Part shown: positions 15,007-23,510 of the stretch, one piece after another
Numbering within the stretch: position 1 is the stretch's first letter
Layout of the letters: each line of letters opens with the position of its first letter
Assembly: GCF_900129495.1 (NCBI RefSeq)
Contig: NZ_FQVX01000002.1
Coordinates: forward strand, 496,001-560,000
DNA: 64,000 nucleotides
Origin: Geodermatophilus nigrescens
GTDB taxonomy: Bacteria > Actinomycetota > Actinomycetes > Mycobacteriales > Geodermatophilaceae
Reading direction: 5' to 3'
Notes under the pieces: generated by a model
Told to the model about the DNA's origin: nothing
The model's database searches: none
Seen by the model: only the letters and a program-made list of their open reading frames with translations
Translations under genes and position numbers: made by a program

Positions 15007-16842
15007 TCACCGCCGGTGGTGCACCTGCGCCTGCCCGTACACCGGCGTCGGGATGCCCACCTGGCGCGCCTTCAGCTGCAGCGCGAGGTACAGCGAGTAG
15101 TGCCGCGACTGGTGCAGGTTGCCGCCGTGGAACCACAGCGCCGGCTGGGCGGTGGGCTTCCACATGTTGCGCTGCTCGCCCTCCCAGGGGCCCGGGTCCT
15201 TGGTGGTGTCCGAGCCCAGGCCCCACACCTTCCCGACCCGGTCGGCGACCTCCTGGCTGATGAGGTCGGCCGCCCAGCCGTTCATCGACCCGTAGCCGGT
15301 GGCGTAGACGACGAGGTCGGCCGGGAGCTCCGTCCCGTCGTCCAGGACGACGGCGTCCTCGGTGAGCCGCACGACCTGCCCGTGGACCAGCGCGACGTCG
15401 CCGTTCGCCACCAGGTCGGCGGCGCCCACGTCGATGTAGTAGCCCGAGCCGCGGCGCAGGTACTTCATGAACAGGCCCGACCCGTCGTCGCCCCAGTCGA
15501 GCCAGAAGCCGGCCTCCTCCATGCGGCGGTAGAAGTCGGCGTCGCGCTCCCGCATCTGCTCGTAGGCCGGGATCTGGAACTCGTGCAGGATCCGGTACGG
15601 GATGGAGGCGAAGGTCAGGTCGGCCTTCTCCGTGGTCATGCCTGCGGCCACGGCCTCCTCGCTGTAGAGCGAGCCCAGGCCGATCTCCATGAGGCTGTCG
15701 CTCTTGACGATGTGCGTGGAGGAGCGCTGCACCATCGTCACCTGCGCGCCGTGCTCCCACAGCGCCCCGCAGATGTCGAAGGCGGAGTTGTTGCTGCCGA
15801 TGACGACCACCCGCTTCCCGGCGTACTCGTCCGGCCCGGGGTGGGCCGAGGAGTGGTGCTGCTCGCCGCGGAAGACGTCCTGGCCGGGGATCTCGGGCAC
15901 GTTGGGCTTGCCGCTCATGCCGGTGGCGAGCACGAGCTCCTTCGGCCGGAGGGTGAGCTCCTCGCCGTCGCGGACCACCTGCACGGTCCACTCGCCGGCC
16001 GCCTCGTCGTAGGCGGCGCTGCGCACCTCGGTGGAGCCCCAGTACGGGATCTCCATGACGCGCACGTAGGACTCGAGCCAGTCGGCGATCTTGTCCTTGG
16101 GGGCGAAGACCGGCCAGTTGTCGGGGAACGGCAGGTAGGGCAGGTGGTCGTACCAGACCGGGTCGTGCAGGCAGAGGGACTTGTAGCGGCCGCGCCACTG
16201 GTCACCGGGCCGGGCGTGCCGGTCGACGACGAGCGCCGGGACGCCGAGCTGGCGCAGCCGTGCCCCGAGCGCGACGCCGCCCTGGCCGCCGCCGACGACG
16301 AGGACGGAGGGCTGGGTGGTGCGGCCGAGCTCGGCGTCCTCCCGTGCACGGCGCTCGGCCCAGGTCAGCCGCTCCCGGTTGATCCCGTGCTCGGCACCCT
16401 TCGGCCGGCCGGGCCCGCGCGGCTCCTCGTGGCCCGTCAGCTCGTACAGCGTGGTGAGGAACGTCCAGGCCCGCGGCTGCCCGTCCTCCTCGACGAGGCG
16501 CACCAGGCCCCGCCCCCGGCCGACCGCCGTCTCGAAGGTGAACCAGGCGGTGGTGACGCCGTCGTCCTCGGTCGGCTCCTCGCTGACGGCGAACCCGGAG
16601 GGGTCGGTGCGGTCGAGGGTGGCGGTGAGCAGGTCGGCGACGCCGGCCCGGTCCTCGACGGTCGTGATGTTCCAGGTGAACGCGACCAGGTCCCGCCAGA
16701 AGCTGGTGGCGGCGAACAGCCCGGCGGCGCGGTCCACGTCGCGGGCGCGCAGCGCGTCCTCGAGGTCGGCGAACCAGGCCCGGGCGCGGGTGGCCGGGGT
16801 GGTGGAGGGGGCCGTGGACGGGGTGTCGAGGGTCGAGGTCAT
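15007..16842 (-). CDS. Flavin-containing monooxygenase with N-terminal NTF2-like domain
   Basis: 611 residues. Residues 1-~130 form a SnoaL/NTF2-like region (RARAWFADLEDALRARDVDR). The FAD Rossmann motif is VLVVGGGQGGVALGARL, and the NADPH motif is VVVIGSNNSAFDICGAL. ATGYGSMNG near the C-terminus is typical of FMO/Baeyer-Villiger-like enzymes. NADPH- and O2-dependent oxygenation of an unknown substrate is expected. The ATG at 16842 has GGGAGGA upstream; longer frames lack coding character. The divergent GAF/HTH regulator at 16949 probably controls it. Confidence 0.92.
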   Translation of the reverse strand: MTSTLDTPSTAPSTTPATRARAWFADLEDALRARDVDRAAGLFAATSFWRDLVAFTWNITTVEDRAGVADLLTATLDRTDPSGFAVSEEPTEDDGVTTAWFTFETAVGRGRGLVRLVEEDGQPRAWTFLTTLYELTGHEEPRGPGRPKGAEHGINRERLTWAERRAREDAELGRTTQPSVLVVGGGQGGVALGARLRQLGVPALVVDRHARPGDQWRGRYKSLCLHDPVWYDHLPYLPFPDNWPVFAPKDKIADWLESYVRVMEIPYWGSTEVRSAAYDEAAGEWTVQVVRDGEELTLRPKELVLATGMSGKPNVPEIPGQDVFRGEQHHSSAHPGPDEYAGKRVVVIGSNNSAFDICGALWEHGAQVTMVQRSSTHIVKSDSLMEIGLGSLYSEEAVAAGMTTEKADLTFASIPYRILHEFQIPAYEQMRERDADFYRRMEEAGFWLDWGDDGSGLFMKYLRRGSGYYIDVGAADLVANGDVALVHGQVVRLTEDAVVLDDGTELPADLVVYATGYGSMNGWAADLISQEVADRVGKVWGLGSDTTKDPGPWEGEQRNMWKPTAQPALWFHGGNLHQSRHYSLYLALQLKARQVGIPTPVYGQAQVHHRR

Positions 16843-16865
16843 GCGGGGTCCTCCCTGGCGAGCAG

Positions 16866-16878
16866 CACACGTGGTGTG
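16866..16878. promoter_or_regulatory. 13-bp inverted repeat in the monooxygenase/regulator gap
   Basis: cacac-gtg-gtgtg lies 24 bp before the monooxygenase start and about 70 bp before the regulator start. The word gcagcaca occurs both within it and again 20 bp on. It is a candidate site for the divergent regulator. Confidence 0.4.
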
Positions 16879-16948
16879 ATGTGCAGCACAGCACCCGCCG
16901 GACCTGCGGCGGGAGCGTTGCAGCGCATTGCACGCCGAGGAGGCGCCG

Positions 16949-18142
16949 GTGCCCGCGTGGTCGGCGGTCGCGCCCGGCACCGACCTGTCCACGCACGCCC
17001 GCGTGCTGTCCCGCGTGCACGACGCCGTCCTCGCCGGCGGCCGTCCGCCGGTGCGCCCGCGCCGGGTGGTCGAGCGGTCCTGGTCGCGCGTGCTGGGGCT
17101 GGGCATGGACCCCGACCGGCCCCGGCCGCGCGACCCGCTGCCCGCCGAAGCGGTGCAGGCCCGCCGCCGCACCTCCGGCCTGGAGGCGGTGGTCGACGAG
17201 CTGCGGCAGGTGCTCGTCGGCGTCGCGGAGGCCTCGCACGGCCTCGTCGTCGTCACCGACGCCGACGGCGTGGTGCTGTGGCGGGACGGGTCGGCGGCCA
17301 CCCGCCGGCACGCCGACCGGCTCGGGTTCGCCGAGGGCGCCACCTGGACCGAGGCCGCCGTGGGCACCAACGCCATCGGGACGGCGCTGGCCGAGGCGGC
17401 GCCGGTGCAGCTGTTCTCCGCCGAGCACTTCGAGGCCGCCCAGCACCCCTGGTACTGCTCGGCGGCGCCCGTGCACTCGCCGGTCACCGGGGAGCTGCTC
17501 GGGGTGGTCGACGTCAGCGGGCCGGCGCTCACCCTGCACCCGGCGATCGGGGCGCTGGTGGAGACCTCGGTGCGGCTGGCCGAGAACGGGCTGTGGCGGC
17601 GGCACGAGCAGCACCTCGACCGGCTGCGCCGCGCGGCCGGGCCGGTGCTGGGCACCGCGCGGGGGCCCCTGCTGCTCGTCGACGACGACGGCTGGGTCGC
17701 CGCCCGCTCCGGTGTCGCCGCGGGCGCCCGGGTGGCCGTCCCGCGGGCCGGCCGGCCGCTCGCCGTCGCCGGGCTCGGGCTGTGCACGCCCGAGCGGCTG
17801 GGCGAGGGCTGGCTGCTGCGCCCCGCGGAGGCCCGCGCGCCGGTGTCGGCCGAGCTCGACCTCACCGCGGCGCCCGTGCTGCGGGTGCGCGGCGGCGAGG
17901 GCTCCTGGTCCGCGGGGCTCACCCGCCGGCAGGCGCAGGTGCTCGCCCTGGTGGCCGCCGCCGGCCCGGCCGGGCTCGACGCCGCGGCGCTCGGCCGGGC
18001 GCTGTTCGGCGACGACGGGCACGTGGTCGCCGCGCGGGCCGAGGTGTCCCGGCTGCGCCGCGTCGTCGGCGACCTGGTGGCGCCCGCGCCCTACCGGCTC
18101 GCCGGGGGCGTCGCCCTCACGGTGACCGGCGGGGGTGCTTGA
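16949..18142 (+). CDS. GAF-domain transcriptional regulator (AcoR-like N-terminus, no AAA domain)
   Basis: 397 residues. An AcoR-type sensory region contains RPRRVVERSWSRVLGLGMD and a GAF domain with WTEAAVGTNAIGTAL, HPWYCSAAPVHSP and GVVDVSGPALTLHP. A C-terminal winged-helix-like segment (LTRRQAQVLALVAAAG ... VSRLRRVVGDLV) replaces the sigma-54 AAA module. It likely activates the divergent monooxygenase in response to a small molecule. I chose GTG 16949 because GAGGAGG lies 5 bases upstream; a TTG at 16928 would add seven residues without such a site. Confidence 0.85.
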   Translation: MPAWSAVAPGTDLSTHARVLSRVHDAVLAGGRPPVRPRRVVERSWSRVLGLGMDPDRPRPRDPLPAEAVQARRRTSGLEAVVDELRQVLVGVAEASHGLVVVTDADGVVLWRDGSAATRRHADRLGFAEGATWTEAAVGTNAIGTALAEAAPVQLFSAEHFEAAQHPWYCSAAPVHSPVTGELLGVVDVSGPALTLHPAIGALVETSVRLAENGLWRRHEQHLDRLRRAAGPVLGTARGPLLLVDDDGWVAARSGVAAGARVAVPRAGRPLAVAGLGLCTPERLGEGWLLRPAEARAPVSAELDLTAAPVLRVRGGEGSWSAGLTRRQAQVLALVAAAGPAGLDAAALGRALFGDDGHVVAARAEVSRLRRVVGDLVAPAPYRLAGGVALTVTGGGA

Positions 18143-18151
18143 CTCCCCGCC

Positions 18152-19027
18152 GTGCCGCCGCCCTCCCCCCGCGCACCCCTGGCCGCGCTGCTGGACCTCT
18201 CCGACTCCGGCGACGACGTCCTGCGCGCCGCGCCGCGCGGCGGCCCCGCCGGGGAGCGCGCGTTCGGCGGCGCGGTGGTGGCGCAGTCGCTGGCCGCCGC
18301 CGCGCGCACGGTGGACGCCGGCCGTCCGGTGCACTCGCTGCACGCCTACTTCGTCCGCCCCGGCGACCCGTCGGCGGCCGTCGACCTCGCCGTCGCCCGC
18401 GTCCGCGACGGGGGCAGCTACACCACCCGCGAGGTGACCGCCCGGCAGGGCGAGGCCGCCATCCTCGTGCTGACCTGCTCCTTCACCCGGCCGCAGGCCG
18501 GCCCGGAGCACCAGGTGCCCGCGCTCGCCGCGACCCCGCCGGAGGACCTGCCGCGGCCGGAGGAGGCGCTGGCCGACGCCCCCGCCCCCGTCCGCGCGTG
18601 GCTGGACTGGCTGGACCGGCGGCACCCGTTCGACTTCCGCTTCGACGGCCCGCTGCCCCGCGTCGCCGCCGGCCGCGGTGAGCCCGCACCGCCCCGCCAG
18701 CGCTTCTGGTTCCGCTCCCGCGAGACGCTGCCGGACGAGCCGCTCGCGCACGCCGTCGCCCTGGCCTACGCCACCGACATGCTGCTGCTGGCCACCGCCG
18801 TCGCCCCGCACGGCACGGTGATCGGCGCCCCGGGCCTGGCGACGGCGAGCCTCGACCACGCCGTCTGGTTCCACGGCCCGGCCCGCGCCGACGACTGGCT
18901 GTTCTGCGAGCAGGAGAGCACCTGGGCCGGCGGCGGGCGGGCGATGTGCTCGGGCCGGGTGTTCGACCGCGGCGGGCGGCTGGTGCTCACCGTGGCCCAG
19001 GAGGGCATGGTGCGCACCGCGCGGTGA
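18152..19027 (+). CDS. tesB: Acyl-CoA thioesterase II (TesB family)
   Basis: Cytosolic double hot-dog thioesterase of 291 residues hydrolysing acyl-CoAs. Family features are FGGAVVAQSLAAAARTV, HSLHAYFVRPGDP and ATDMLLLATAVAPHG, followed by ASLDHAVWFH and the final GGRLVLTVAQEGMVR. It starts at GTG 18152, 9 bases after the regulator stop, so the two may be cotranscribed. Its stop-codon region is the first of three tandem copies. Confidence 0.92.
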   Translation: MPPPSPRAPLAALLDLSDSGDDVLRAAPRGGPAGERAFGGAVVAQSLAAAARTVDAGRPVHSLHAYFVRPGDPSAAVDLAVARVRDGGSYTTREVTARQGEAAILVLTCSFTRPQAGPEHQVPALAATPPEDLPRPEEALADAPAPVRAWLDWLDRRHPFDFRFDGPLPRVAAGRGEPAPPRQRFWFRSRETLPDEPLAHAVALAYATDMLLLATAVAPHGTVIGAPGLATASLDHAVWFHGPARADDWLFCEQESTWAGGGRAMCSGRVFDRGGRLVLTVAQEGMVRTAR

Positions 19028-19074
19028 GGGCATGGTGCGCCGCGCGTTGACGGCATGGTGCGCACCCGCGCTGA
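19003..19074 (+). repeat. Three ~24-bp tandem copies of the tesB stop region
   Basis: Copies at 19003-19027, 19028-19050 and 19051-19074 each start GGCATGGTGCGC and end in TGA. The first encodes the TesB C-terminus. The inverse word gcaccatg at 19114-19121 contains the patatin start codon and could pair with any copy. Confidence 0.8.
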
Positions 19075-19118
19075 GGCGCGACACCGCACGGCCACCCACC
19101 GGCCACCTCCGGTGCACC

Positions 19119-20093
19119 ATGGGTCCGGTGACCCCGCGGACCCACCTCGTGCTCGGTGGCGGCGGCGCCATGGGCGCCTTCCAGGCCGGCGCCCTGCGCG
19201 CCCTGCTCGACACCGGCCTCGCCGTCGACGCCCTGCACGGCACCTCGGTGGGCGCGGTCAACGCCGCCTTCCTCGCCGCCGCGCCCGGTCCCGACCGCGC
19301 CGCGCGGCTGACCGAGCTGTGGTCGGACCCGGCGATGGGCCGGGTGCTGCGCCCGGGCTGGCCCGCCCGCGCCCGCGGCCTGGCCCGCTCGCTGCGCCGC
19401 GGCGCCGGCTTCCTCGACGACCGGCCGCTGCGCCGGCTGGTCGCCGACCACGTCCCCGCGCACGACCTCGGCGAGCTCGCCGTGCCGCTGTCGGTCACGA
19501 CCACCTGCCTCGACTGCGGCGCGGCGGCCCGGCACCGCACCGGCCCGGTCGGCGACGTGCTCGCCGCGAGCTGCGCGCTGCCCGGGCTGTTCGCGCCCGT
19601 CCGGCTGCCCGACGGGCACCTGCACGTCGACGGCGGGATCGTCGACGGCGTCCCGGTGGCCGGCGCGCTCGCCGACGCGGGCCCCGACGACCGCGTGCTG
19701 GTGCTCGACTGCGGCCTGGCGCCGGTGACCGCCGTCGAGGGCCGCTGCGCCGCGCACCCCCGCGCGGCCGGCCCGCTGGCCTGCGGCGTGCCGGCCGATC
19801 CCGACCGCGACCCCTACGTGGCGCCGGTCGAGGCCGGCCCCGGCGCGCTGGACACCGTGCTGCAGGCGTTCACCGTGGCCCGCACGGTGGCCAACCGGGC
19901 CGCGGTGGCCGGCGCGCTCGCCGACCCGCGGGTGCAGGTGCTGCCGCACGTCGCCGACGCCTGGGCCGCGGGCCTGCTCGACCGGCTGCCCACCGGCCCG
20001 CGCGACACCGGCGGCGCGCGGGCGCTGCTGGCCGCGGGCCGCGAGGTGACGGCGCGGTGGCTCTCGGCCGGCACCGAGCTGGCGCTGCGCTGA
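19119..20093 (+). CDS. Patatin-like phospholipase family protein
   Basis: 324-residue serine hydrolase with a Ser-Asp dyad: oxyanion motif GGGGAMG (about 11-17), nucleophile motif GTSVG (about 41-45) and DGGIVDG. It probably hydrolyses acyl groups of phospholipids or other lipids; no signal peptide is visible, so it is likely cytosolic or membrane-peripheral. The start is ATG 19119; GTG 19128 is an alternative. The longer upstream frame runs through the tesB-end repeats. Confidence 0.9.
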   Translation: MGPVTPRTHLVLGGGGAMGAFQAGALRALLDTGLAVDALHGTSVGAVNAAFLAAAPGPDRAARLTELWSDPAMGRVLRPGWPARARGLARSLRRGAGFLDDRPLRRLVADHVPAHDLGELAVPLSVTTTCLDCGAAARHRTGPVGDVLAASCALPGLFAPVRLPDGHLHVDGGIVDGVPVAGALADAGPDDRVLVLDCGLAPVTAVEGRCAAHPRAAGPLACGVPADPDRDPYVAPVEAGPGALDTVLQAFTVARTVANRAAVAGALADPRVQVLPHVADAWAAGLLDRLPTGPRDTGGARALLAAGREVTARWLSAGTELALR

Positions 20094-20152
20094 CCGCGTC
20101 CGGGCCCGCGCGGGAGACCGGCGCTGTCGTACCCGGCTGCCAGCATGGCGGG

Positions 20153-21697
20153 GTGCTGCTCGCCGACGTCGTCGCCGCCTCGGCCGCGGTGGCGGCCACC
20201 CGCGCCCGCACGGCGAAGGCGGCCGCGATCGCCGGCGCGCTGCGCGCCGCGGCCCCCGCCGAGGTCCGCCCGGTCGCCGCGTGGCTGGCCGGCGAGCTGC
20301 CGCAGGGCCGCGTCGGCGTCGGCTGGCGCACGCTGTCGCGCGCGGTGCCGCCGCCGGCGGACGCGCCGTCGCTGACCGTCGCCGCGGTCGACGCCGCGCT
20401 CACCGCGCTGGCCGGCACCACCGGGTCCGGCGCCACCGCCCGCCGCGCCGCGCTGCTGGGCGAGGTGCTGTCGGCCGCCACCGCCGACGAGCAGCGCTTC
20501 CTCACCCGGCTGCTCGGTGGCGAGCTGCGCCAGGGCGCGCTGGAGGGCGTGCTGCTCGACGCGGTCGCCGCCGCCGCGGAGGTGCCGCCCGCGGTGGTGC
20601 GCCGGGCGGCCATGCTCACCGGCCGCCTCGACGAGACCGCCGCCACCGCCCTGTCCGGGGGCGAGGAGGCGCTGGCCGCCGTCGGCCTGCGGGTCGGCCG
20701 CCCGGTGCGGCCGATGCTGGCCAGCCCCGGCTCCTCGCTCGACGCGGCGCTGGGCGACCTCGGGAGCGAGGTCACCGTGGAGCACAAGCTCGACGGCGCC
20801 CGCATCCAGGTACACCGCGACGGCGACGACGTCCGGGTGTGGACGCGCACGCTGCGCGAGGTCACCGGCGGCGTCCCGGAGCTGGTCGAGCGGGTGCGGG
20901 CGCTCCCCTGCCGCACCGCCGTCCTCGACGGGGAGACCCTCGCCCTCGACGACGACGGCCGCCCCCGCGCGTTCCAGGACACGATGAGCCGTTTCGGCAG
21001 CGACGGCACGGACCCCGGCGACGCGGCCGCCGTCCTGCTCTCGCCGTTCTTCTTCGACGTGCTGCACCTCGACGGCCGCGACCTGCTCGACGAGCCGCTG
21101 GCCACCCGGCTGGCCGTCCTCGACGGGCTGCTCGCCGCCGACGACGCCGCCCCGCTGCGGATGCCCGGCGCGCGGCGGCCCACCGCCGAGGAGGCCGCCG
21201 CCGTGCTCGACGACGCGCTGTCGGCCGGGCACGAGGGCGTGGTGGTCAAGGCCCTCGACGCGCCCTACGCCGCCGGCCGCCGCGGCCGCGCCTGGCAGAA
21301 GGTCAAGCCGGTGCACACCCTCGACCTCGTCGTCCTCGGCGTGGAGTGGGGGTACGGCCGGCGCACCGGCAAGCTGTCCAACATCCACCTCGGCGCCCGC
21401 GACCCCGACGGCGGCGAGCCGCTCATGGTCGGCAAGACGTTCAAGGGCATGACCGACGAGCTGCTCGACTGGCAGACGGCCACCTTCCCGGCGCACGCCC
21501 GCACCGAGCACGACTGGGGCCTGGAGCTGCGGCCGGAGGTGGTGGTCGAGGTGGCCCTCGACGGCGCCCAGCGCAGCACCCGCTACCCCGGCGGCGTCGC
21601 GCTGCGCTTCGCCCGGGTGCTGCGCTACCGGCCCGACCGCACCGCCGCCGACGCCGACACCGTCGACGCCGTCCGCGCCCTGCTGGCCGGGGGCTGA
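20153..21697 (+). CDS. ATP-dependent DNA ligase (LigB-type)
   Basis: 514 residues. An N-terminal DNA-binding domain is followed by the nucleotidyltransferase core with motif I EHKLDGARIQVHR (adenylated Lys about residue 212), DGETLALD, FFFDVLHLDG, EGVVVKALDAPY and WQKVKPVHTLDLVVLG. A C-terminal OB domain follows. Size and layout fit the LigB class of actinobacteria rather than the LigD complex, and no Ku or polymerase partner is adjacent. It likely seals nicks as a back-up to NAD-dependent LigA. Confidence 0.92.
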   Translation: MLLADVVAASAAVAATRARTAKAAAIAGALRAAAPAEVRPVAAWLAGELPQGRVGVGWRTLSRAVPPPADAPSLTVAAVDAALTALAGTTGSGATARRAALLGEVLSAATADEQRFLTRLLGGELRQGALEGVLLDAVAAAAEVPPAVVRRAAMLTGRLDETAATALSGGEEALAAVGLRVGRPVRPMLASPGSSLDAALGDLGSEVTVEHKLDGARIQVHRDGDDVRVWTRTLREVTGGVPELVERVRALPCRTAVLDGETLALDDDGRPRAFQDTMSRFGSDGTDPGDAAAVLLSPFFFDVLHLDGRDLLDEPLATRLAVLDGLLAADDAAPLRMPGARRPTAEEAAAVLDDALSAGHEGVVVKALDAPYAAGRRGRAWQKVKPVHTLDLVVLGVEWGYGRRTGKLSNIHLGARDPDGGEPLMVGKTFKGMTDELLDWQTATFPAHARTEHDWGLELRPEVVVEVALDGAQRSTRYPGGVALRFARVLRYRPDRTAADADTVDAVRALLAGG

Positions 21698-21804
21698 GCG
21701 CGGTGCTCACCCGTCGGGGTGGTCCTGATCCGGGACGACTCAGTACCGGAGCCGGGGCTGCCGATCCCGAGGCCGTGACCAGTCTGGCCGTCCGGGAGGA
21801 CCCG

Positions 21805-23370
21805 GTGCCCGCGGTACCCCCGCGGGCCGACGCCGGGGCGGCGCTGGCCACCGTCCTGGACGAGCTCGAGACGCTGTCGCGCTTCGACGCCGGCTCCGCC
21901 GCCGACCGCGCCGAGGCCGCGCTCGCCACCGCCCGCGAGCTCGGCCGCGCCGACCTCGAGCAGCGCGCCCGCCTCGTCTGCGCCGACCTGCTGCGCCGCC
22001 GCGGCGCCGTCTCCGACGCCGGCCGCACCGCCCAGGAGGTGCACCGCTGGGCCACCGACACCGGCCACCGCCATCTGCTGGCCCGCAGCTCCTTCGTGCT
22101 CACCGCCGTGTTCCAGGAGCTCGGCGACCTCGCCGGCGCGCTGGAGCACGCGGTCGTCTCGGTCGACCTGCTCGACGACGACGACCTGCCGGCGCTCCGG
22201 GTCGACCACCTGGTCCGGATAGCCGACGTGCTGGGTCTGTCCCGCGACCCGGCCGCCCCGGAGCGCTACGCGGCGGTGCTCCGGCTGGCCGAGGACCTCG
22301 GCGACGTCGACCGGCAGCTGCGCATCCTCAACAACCGCGCCTACACCGACACCCTCTCCGGCCGGTTCGAGTCGGCGCTCGAGCACAGCGACCGGCTGCA
22401 GGCGCTCGCCGCCGAGCACGGCGTGCCCCTCGACGTCGGCCGGCTCGACACCGTGGCCCGCGCCCTCATGGGCCTGGGCCGGCTGGACGAGGCCGAGGCC
22501 GCCCTGCTGCCGGGGCTGCGCGCGCTCGACGCCTCGCACGACGGCGACGCCGGGGCCGACTTCCTGCTCACCCTCGCCGAGGTGCAGCGCCTGCGCGGCG
22601 AGGTGGACGCCGCCGACCGCACGCTGGCCGAGTGCCTGCGCCGCTGCGCCGAGCACGGGCTGGCCTCGATCCGGGTGCGCGCCCGCGCCGAGCAGGCCGA
22701 GCTGCACGCCGCCGCCGGCGACCACCGCGCCGCGTTCGAGGAGCACAAGCGCTACGTCGCCGAGCTCGTCGAGCAGCAGTCGGCGCAGCGCGAGGCCCGC
22801 GCCCGCGCGCTGCAGGCGATGTACGAGACCACCGAGGCCCGCCGGCAGAGCCGCCGCTGGCGGGAGCTGTCGCTGCGCGACCCGCTGACCGGCCTGTACA
22901 ACCGCCGGCACGTCGACGAGGAGCTGCCCCGGCTGCTGGCCGCGCCGGCCACCGCCGACGAGCTGGTCGTCGTCGCGCTGCTCGACCTCGACCACTTCAA
23001 GCGGGTCAACGACACCTGCTCGCACGCCGTCGGCGACGAGGTGCTGCGCACGGTCGCGGGCCTCCTGCAGGACACCGCGCTGCCCGGCGCCACCTCCTTC
23101 GCGGCCCGGCTGGGCGGCGAGGAGTTCGTGCTGGTGCTCGCCGGCACCGACGCCGACCGGGCCGCCGCGCACCTCGAGGACGTCCGCCGCGCGGTCGCCG
23201 CGCACCCGTGGGCGCCGCTCACCGGCGAGCTGCCGGTGACGATCAGCGTCGGCGCCGCGAGCACCGCGGAGGTCACCGACCGCACGCCGGCCCAGCTGCT
23301 CGGCCTCGCCGACGCCCGGCTGTACCGGGCCAAGCGCGCCGGTCGCGACCGCGTCGTCACCGCCGGCTGA
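21805..23370 (+). CDS. TPR-GGDEF diguanylate cyclase
   Basis: 521 residues. An N-terminal ~340-residue helical repeat (TPR-like) region leads through a coiled stretch into a GGDEF domain: RDPLTGLYNRRHVDEEL, LLDLDHFKRVNDTCSHAVGD, ARLGGEEFVLVLAG. The intact GGEEF predicts c-di-GMP synthesis. The RxxD inhibitory site normally 5 residues upstream is absent (GATS instead), so product inhibition may be missing. No membrane segment. GTG 21805 has GGGAGG 5 bases before it; GTG 21775 is an alternative. Confidence 0.9.
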   Translation: MPAVPPRADAGAALATVLDELETLSRFDAGSAADRAEAALATARELGRADLEQRARLVCADLLRRRGAVSDAGRTAQEVHRWATDTGHRHLLARSSFVLTAVFQELGDLAGALEHAVVSVDLLDDDDLPALRVDHLVRIADVLGLSRDPAAPERYAAVLRLAEDLGDVDRQLRILNNRAYTDTLSGRFESALEHSDRLQALAAEHGVPLDVGRLDTVARALMGLGRLDEAEAALLPGLRALDASHDGDAGADFLLTLAEVQRLRGEVDAADRTLAECLRRCAEHGLASIRVRARAEQAELHAAAGDHRAAFEEHKRYVAELVEQQSAQREARARALQAMYETTEARRQSRRWRELSLRDPLTGLYNRRHVDEELPRLLAAPATADELVVVALLDLDHFKRVNDTCSHAVGDEVLRTVAGLLQDTALPGATSFAARLGGEEFVLVLAGTDADRAAAHLEDVRRAVAAHPWAPLTGELPVTISVGAASTAEVTDRTPAQLLGLADARLYRAKRAGRDRVVTAG

Positions 23371-23443
23371 CCGCCCTTCCCCGAACCCACCGCGGTCGGG
23401 AGCGCGTCCGAGTGGGGCATGACGGCGGAGTCGGGACGGTGGT

Positions 23444-23460
23444 GTGCGCCGATGGCGCAC
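23444..23460. terminator. Possible bidirectional terminator hairpin
   Basis: gtgcgcc-gat-ggcgcac forms a perfect 7-bp stem in the 140-bp gap between the convergent GGDEF and lipoprotein genes. It is short and 74 bases from the GGDEF stop, so weakly supported. Confidence 0.3.
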
Positions 23461-23510
23461 TCCGGCCCGCGGAACGCACCACAGGTGCACATCGCCGGCA
23501 GGGGCCGGGC

